A DNA stretch of 9,308 bases from Deltaproteobacteria bacterium (GTDB lineage: Bacteria > Desulfobacterota > Desulfobacteria > Desulfobacterales > SURF-15): NCBI GenBank assembly GCA_024644775.1, contig JAHEHB010000205.1, positions 1 through 9,308 of the forward strand. Reading direction: 5' to 3'. Shown piece by piece: positions 6,350-9,308 of the stretch. Under the pieces are notes generated by a model, which ran no database searches, had not been told where the DNA came from, and saw nothing but the letters and a program-made list of their open reading frames with translations. The position numbers were made by a program, and so were the translations under genes. Each line of letters opens with the position of its first letter. Position 1 is the stretch's first letter.

Positions 6350-7744
6350 ATGAAATTTTTTGGGTATCTGAGGTGCGCATTTGCCACGACGTTTAACATC
6401 ATCGCATACGCAATAACGCGGGGGCGCTATATTTGGCTGGAGGGAAGGGTTCGCAAAGGTGTCTTCAGGAACTGGGCGGGCCGGTTTCGCTACACGCCTG
6501 CAAGGTTCGTCCAGCCCACCACTGAAGAAGAAATTGTCGAACTCGTAAAGAGCGCCAAAAATCTGAGATTATTTGGTTCCGCACACTCCTTCAACAGCGG
6601 CGTGGTGGTAGAGGACGCACTGGTGTCTCTAGATAGATACAGTGGTGTGATCCGGAAGGATCCTGAAAAAAAGCAATTAACCGTCAGGGGCGGTACACGG
6701 GTACGGGATGTCGTAATGGCACTGCTCAATGAGGGCCTTGCGTTTGCTGCACTCCCCTCCCACGATGCCCAGAGTATTGCAGGTATTTTATCCACAGACG
6801 TACATGGTACCGGAAAAGATTGGGGGTTTGTCAGCCAGTCGGTCGTCAGTCTGAAACTGATCGATGGAAAGGGCGAGATTTTCCAATGTACACCTTCGGA
6901 CGATCTTTTCAAGGCGGCCATTGGAGGTATCGGTACGGTCGGTATTATTTCAGAGGTCGTGATTCAGGGTGTTGACAGATTCAACGTGGAACAAACGGTT
7001 CAACTATCGAATCTATCGTTTGTCGAGAAAAACCTGGACCAACTCCTGCAGAAAAACGAGCACTTTAGTCTCTATCTATTTCCTTTTACGGATAAATGCC
7101 AGATCAACACGTGGAACCGTACGAAAAGGAAGCGTTCATTTTTAGGGTCACTTCATGAGTTTGTGAGTATTTCCATAGATGCCCTGTTTGCCGTGTGGTT
7201 GGGAAATCTCTTAGCGTACACTAGGCAATTACCCAAATTGTCCTCCCAAGCGTACGGTCTCAAGCGGGGAACAAATCTTGTGCTTGAAAGCGCCGAGGCG
7301 TTCAACCGAACCATCTATCACTTGCATCAGGAGTTGGAATTCAGCGTGCCTTTCGAGGATACCTTCGCTATCTGTAACCGCTTTATCGAACTTTATGAAG
7401 AGATGTACCCCGTGGGACTGCCTTACGTGCTTTTCGAAGTTCGATTCACACCCGCTGGTCACGATCGAACATTGATTGGCCCTGGCAGAGAGCGTCGCTG
7501 TGCTTGGATCGATCTTGTGTGCAACGATTCGGCCGGCTTCGAAAAATACTATGAGGCCGCCGAGCAGCAAATAAAGAAAATCGGAGCCCGACCTCATCTT
7601 GGGAAGTTCTGTAAAAACCTGGACGCAAGCGACTTAAGGCGGGTACACGGGGAACACTTTAGGACATTTCTGAGGCTGGTGAAGGAACACGACCCAGAAG
7701 GCAAGTTTGCTAACGACTTCACACAACGATTCTTTGAGTCTTGA
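6350..7744 (+). CDS. FAD-linked oxidoreductase, aldono-lactone oxidase-like
   Basis: This is a flavoprotein of the FAD_binding_4 plus ALO (L-gulono/D-arabinono-lactone oxidase) type, which typically oxidises sugar lactones or alditols. The 464 residues open with a hydrophobic segment (about 8-22) that may sit on the membrane. The FAD domain shows GSAHSFN (76-82), with H79 at the position used for covalent FAD in some relatives. VHGTG (151-155) and GGIGTVGIISEV (192-203) follow. The C-terminal substrate domain ends with RPHLGK (414-419) and DPEGKFANDFTQR (448-460). In many relatives the former is RPHWGK, so tryptophan is replaced by leucine here. The start is ATG 6350, with AGGAGGA at 6339-6345. 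An in-frame TTG at 6296 lacks a comparable RBS. The substrate and electron acceptor are unknown, and a vitamin-C-type role should not be assumed. Confidence 0.85.
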   Translation: MKFFGYLRCAFATTFNIIAYAITRGRYIWLEGRVRKGVFRNWAGRFRYTPARFVQPTTEEEIVELVKSAKNLRLFGSAHSFNSGVVVEDALVSLDRYSGVIRKDPEKKQLTVRGGTRVRDVVMALLNEGLAFAALPSHDAQSIAGILSTDVHGTGKDWGFVSQSVVSLKLIDGKGEIFQCTPSDDLFKAAIGGIGTVGIISEVVIQGVDRFNVEQTVQLSNLSFVEKNLDQLLQKNEHFSLYLFPFTDKCQINTWNRTKRKRSFLGSLHEFVSISIDALFAVWLGNLLAYTRQLPKLSSQAYGLKRGTNLVLESAEAFNRTIYHLHQELEFSVPFEDTFAICNRFIELYEEMYPVGLPYVLFEVRFTPAGHDRTLIGPGRERRCAWIDLVCNDSAGFEKYYEAAEQQIKKIGARPHLGKFCKNLDASDLRRVHGEHFRTFLRLVKEHDPEGKFANDFTQRFFES

Positions 7745-7746
7745 TA

Positions 7747-7778
7747 TTGATGAATTCGTAAAAAGCCGAATTCGTCAA
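7747..7778 (+). terminator. 12-bp hairpin immediately after the FAD oxidoreductase stop
   Basis: TTGATGAATTCG (7747-7758) pairs with CGAATTCGTCAA (7767-7778) around the loop TAAAAAGC, with one G-T pair. The stem begins two bases after the stop codon TGA (7742-7744). The downstream sequence is T-rich but not a clean U-tract. It probably protects or ends the mRNA, and it may also be a dispersed repeat. A transcriptional terminator is likely but unproved. Confidence 0.5.
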
Positions 7779-7861
7779 GTTATTAGTGTTTCGTATTTAG
7801 TATTTTGTTTAAAATATATACCTTCGATAAGGATAAAAAAAATTGGGAATAACTAACTGTA

Positions 7862-8022
7862 GCGGCCCGGAATAAAAATCGCTCAACCCCGGAATAACGG
7901 TCCGGTTCGGGCCCACATTAATCGTTTCCAAGAGGACGCCTCGGCTCACATTAAAACGGAACTGGACCCAATTTACGTGTTACTGGGCCCGCAATAATGT
8001 CACCGGACCCACTTTATTTGTT
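7862..8022 (+). repeat. Array of about seven degenerate 20-24 bp direct repeats (possible transposon end remnant)
   Basis: A motif close to GGRCCC(A/G)NATTAA recurs in the same orientation. Its CCC (CTC in the fourth copy) starts at 7866, 7888, 7912, 7945, 7967, 7988 and 8008. The steps are 22, 24, 33, 22, 21 and 20 bp, about two helical turns apart from one larger gap. The last three copies also share TGTTAC or TGTCAC-like spacers. Copies 1 and 2 share CCCGGAATAA, and copies 3 and 4 share ACATTAA. Same-side, same-orientation protein sites like this are typical of IS ends that bind several transposase subunits, and IS21-type ends are my leading guess. No transposase gene is in the window. This array and the hairpin before it account for the gene-free stretch 7745-8086. 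Confidence 0.6.
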
Positions 8023-8086
8023 ACTTTAAGATCGACGTTTTTTGTCCAAATTCTATCAGGACTCCGGTTTTGGCAACAAACCCCAT

Positions 8087-8380
8087 TTATGGGTTAAAAA
8101 GGGCTTCGATGTCGCGAGCCCCATGAAGCACGCGAATGATTTCAATACCGTCTTCAATCGGCTGGTAAAAAAGCACATAATTGCCTATGGGAAAACTACG
8201 AATCTTAGGTCCAAGCTCATCGCGAGCTTTACCGATAAACGGTGACTGGGCAAGCGTTTGCGATTTTTCATCGATTTCATCGAGCAGCTTATCTGCTCTG
8301 GTCAGACTGTCTTGTGCGATATAAGTCCAAATTTCGATTAGGTCGGCTTCCGCTTGAGGTTTTCGCAGGACTTTGGCCAC
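8087..8380 (-). CDS. ParE/RelE-superfamily toxin of a type II toxin-antitoxin pair
   Basis: This small toxin of the ParE branch has 97 residues, the usual size. Family members act on DNA gyrase (ParE) or on ribosome-bound mRNA (RelE). Visible features are an N-terminal helical hairpin (about 9-45, AEADLIEIWTYIAQDSLTRA) and a central QSPFIGKARDELG (45-57). The C-terminal strands are IRSFPIGNYVLFYQPIEDGIEIIRVLHGARD (60-90), which is the ParE fold ending in the typical HGARD. The start is GTG at 8378-8380, six bases after the antitoxin stop, so the two genes are translationally close and probably co-transcribed. The RBS is weak (GGGGAA about 12 nt upstream), consistent with translational coupling and with less toxin than antitoxin. 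Assignment to gyrase rather than ribosome targeting is inferred from family resemblance only. Confidence 0.87.
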   Translation of the reverse strand: MAKVLRKPQAEADLIEIWTYIAQDSLTRADKLLDEIDEKSQTLAQSPFIGKARDELGPKIRSFPIGNYVLFYQPIEDGIEIIRVLHGARDIEALFNP

Positions 8381-8386
8381 AACCGG

Positions 8387-8626
8387 TTAGCTTTCCCCGC
8401 TCAGACGATTTCGAGCCTTAGCTTTTATCGCTTCCATATTTAGGGGCTCAGAATGACCGCTATCGAGGCCTTTTTGGATCTCGACACGAAGCTCTTCGAG
8501 CCGTTTTTCCTTTTGCTCGAGTAACCGCAAGGCTTCACGCACGACTTCGCTGGCCGACAGGTAACGACCGGAGTCGACCTTTGTGCGGATGTACTGTTCT
8601 AATTCTGGGGTCAGTGAAACATTCAT
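8387..8626 (-). CDS. ParD-like ribbon-helix-helix antitoxin
   Basis: This is the antitoxin partner of the adjacent toxin. It should neutralise the toxin through its C-terminal tail and repress the operon through its N-terminus. The 79 residues show a ribbon-helix-helix DNA-binding start (strand MNVSLTP, helix PELEQYIRTKVDSG, turn-helix YLSASEVVREALRLLEQ to about 38), then a charged, flexible toxin-binding region (39-79). The ATG at 8626 gives the family-typical N-terminus. A longer frame to 8662 would add MTRLVIWTNVCD and run over the promoter, so it is rejected. No Shine-Dalgarno is seen before ATG 8626. The promoter position suggests a leaderless transcript. The stop TAA (8387-8389) lies 6 bp before the toxin GTG. 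Confidence 0.87.
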   Translation of the reverse strand: MNVSLTPELEQYIRTKVDSGRYLSASEVVREALRLLEQKEKRLEELRVEIQKGLDSGHSEPLNMEAIKAKARNRLSGES

Positions 8627-8633
8627 ATCACAT

Positions 8634-8662
8634 ACATTAGTCCAAATAACAAGCCTTGTCAA
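8634..8662 (-). promoter_or_regulatory. Toxin-antitoxin promoter with an internal operator-like palindrome
   Basis: On the - strand, TTGACA (8657-8662) and TAATGT (8634-8639) are separated by exactly 17 bp. The predicted +1 falls at about 8626-8627, at the antitoxin ATG itself. The perfect palindrome ACAAG-C-CTTGT (8649-8659) lies across the spacer and the edge of the -35. A ribbon-helix-helix antitoxin bound there would block RNA polymerase, giving the usual autorepression. The -10 is a poor match to consensus. Confidence 0.55.
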
Positions 8663-8840
8663 TTTTTGTTATCAATGGATTTTAAAGGGACTAGATACAA
8701 AAATTTCAGCATGTTCTTAATATCTGATATTGGTTATGTGTCAACTTTTTCAAATTCCACGGTTGAAATCAATGAGAGACGGTAATCGGAAAATAAGGGG
8801 TTCGAAAAAGTCCCCAATTACAGGGAAAATCGGATTAAAC

Positions 8841-8855
8841 TGGCCACAATGGCCA
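8841..8855 (-). terminator. Weak hairpin downstream of the HU/IHF gene
   Basis: TGGCCA-TTG-TGGCCA (read on the - strand) forms a 6-bp GC-rich stem about 40 bp after the stop codon. A short GTTTAAT follows. It may end the HU/IHF transcript before the toxin-antitoxin promoter. The rest of 8663-8892 shows only AT-rich DNA and a second, weaker GGGG..CCCC pairing at 8797-8815. Confidence 0.3.
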
Positions 8856-8892
8856 ATCTTTGATTTGCGGCAGTTTTCTTAAAAATTCGCCG

Positions 8893-9171
8893 TTACTTGA
8901 AATCAACCCTTTCTTCCAATTCTTTTCCAACTTTAAAAAACGGTAATTTTTTAGGGAGGACTTTAATTCTTTTACCGGTTTTTGGGTTTTTTCCCCGATA
9001 TTCATCATATTCTCCGACTGTAAACGTCCCGAGGCCCCGAACCTCTGTTCTGTCACCGTGTGCGAGAGTGTCGCCCATAATCTGAAACGTCAGGTCAACG
9101 GACATTTTTGCTTCGGCTTTGGATAATCCATTTTCTTTGGCTAAGCGGTCAATCAATTCTAATTTGTTCAC
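8893..9171 (-). CDS. HU/IHF-family nucleoid-associated DNA-binding protein
   Basis: This small histone-like protein dimerises and bends DNA. It has 92 residues, the usual length. Helices at the N-terminus (NKLELIDRLAKENGLSKAEAKMSVDLTFQIMGDTL, 2-36) form the dimer core. RGLGTF (45-50) leads into the beta-arm. GKNPKTG (60-66) carries the arm-tip proline (P63) that intercalates into DNA, and LPFFKVGKELEERV (76-89) closes the fold. The PFFKVGKEL ending leans to IHF-beta-like proteins, but HU and IHF are not separable by eye. The start is GTG at 9169-9171, with GAGGAG (9181-9186) nine bases upstream. It seems to be a separate - strand unit upstream of the toxin-antitoxin operon, and the latter has its own promoter. 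Confidence 0.92.
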   Translation of the reverse strand: MNKLELIDRLAKENGLSKAEAKMSVDLTFQIMGDTLAHGDRTEVRGLGTFTVGEYDEYRGKNPKTGKRIKVLPKKLPFFKVGKELEERVDFK

Positions 9172-9197
9172 GCCGGCGGTCTCCTCAGTTATGTGTC

Positions 9198-9226
9198 TTT
9201 TTGAACCATCCCCTGGGAATTGTCAA
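9198..9226 (-). promoter_or_regulatory. Possible promoter of the HU/IHF gene
   Basis: On the - strand, a perfect TTGACA lies at 9221-9226, followed by 17 bp and CAAAAA (9198-9203). The -10 matches only 3 of 6 positions. It lies about 27 bp before the GTG start. This is a weak call supported mainly by the -35. Confidence 0.3.
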
Positions 9227-9308
9227 ATTAAATTAGAGGATCGCGGAGATATGGTTTTTAACAATTCAGCAAAGTTTGTACCAGAATCCAGGTAATTGGA
9301 TTTGAGGT

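Noticed and set aside
8042..8245. A 67-codon + strand frame over the toxin 3' end.
   Set aside because: It starts with TTG, lacks an RBS and overlaps the well-supported toxin gene on the opposite strand.
8627..8662. Extended antitoxin start adding MTRLVIWTNVCD.
   Set aside because: The extension covers the predicted promoter, and the family N-terminus begins at MNVSLTP.
9223..9306. Open - strand frame from the window edge ending ...ELLKTISPRSSNLI, possibly the 3' end of another gene.
   Set aside because: It has only 27 sense codons and no recognisable motif, and a run this long without a stop is common by chance.

Overview
The window looks like chromosomal DNA from an anaerobic, respiring Desulfobacterota-type (deltaproteobacterial) organism. 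That is an inference from content: a DapL-type lysine pathway enzyme, a NapC/NrfH-family quinol dehydrogenase paired with an octaheme hydroxylamine-oxidoreductase-like cytochrome, and intergenic spaces crowded with palindromic repeats. Base composition is moderate and not strongly skewed. No rRNA, tRNA or CRISPR was seen.

Layout. Positions 1-565 hold the 3' end of LL-diaminopimelate aminotransferase (dapL). Positions 662-2919 hold a respiratory pair on the + strand: a tetraheme membrane cytochrome (752-1291) and an octaheme periplasmic cytochrome (1516-2919). Electrons would pass from the quinone pool through the first protein to the second, which probably acts on hydroxylamine or nitrite. 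A 176-bp miniature inverted-repeat element with 24-bp terminal repeats and an 8-bp target duplication is inserted between the two genes. Removing it leaves a tight spacing of about 40 bp. Positions 3088-4444 carry seryl-tRNA synthetase with its own likely promoter. Positions 4690-6084 encode a PhoD-like metallophosphatase without a visible signal peptide, and 6350-7744 a lactone-oxidase-like FAD enzyme. Each gene from serS to the FAD enzyme is followed by palindromic DNA.

From 7745 to 8086 there is no gene. This stretch holds a 12-bp hairpin right after the FAD enzyme stop codon, then an array of about seven degenerate 20-24 bp direct repeats that resembles a decayed transposon end. The right side is on the - strand: a ParDE-like toxin-antitoxin operon (8087-8626), with a promoter placed so that the antitoxin mRNA may be leaderless, and a small HU/IHF-family DNA-binding protein (8893-9171).

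The most unusual content is between the genes: the mini-transposon in the cytochrome operon, the nested palindromic element at 6098-6258, and the repeat array at 7862-8022. The protein families are recognisable. I see no complete, clearly new multi-gene system.
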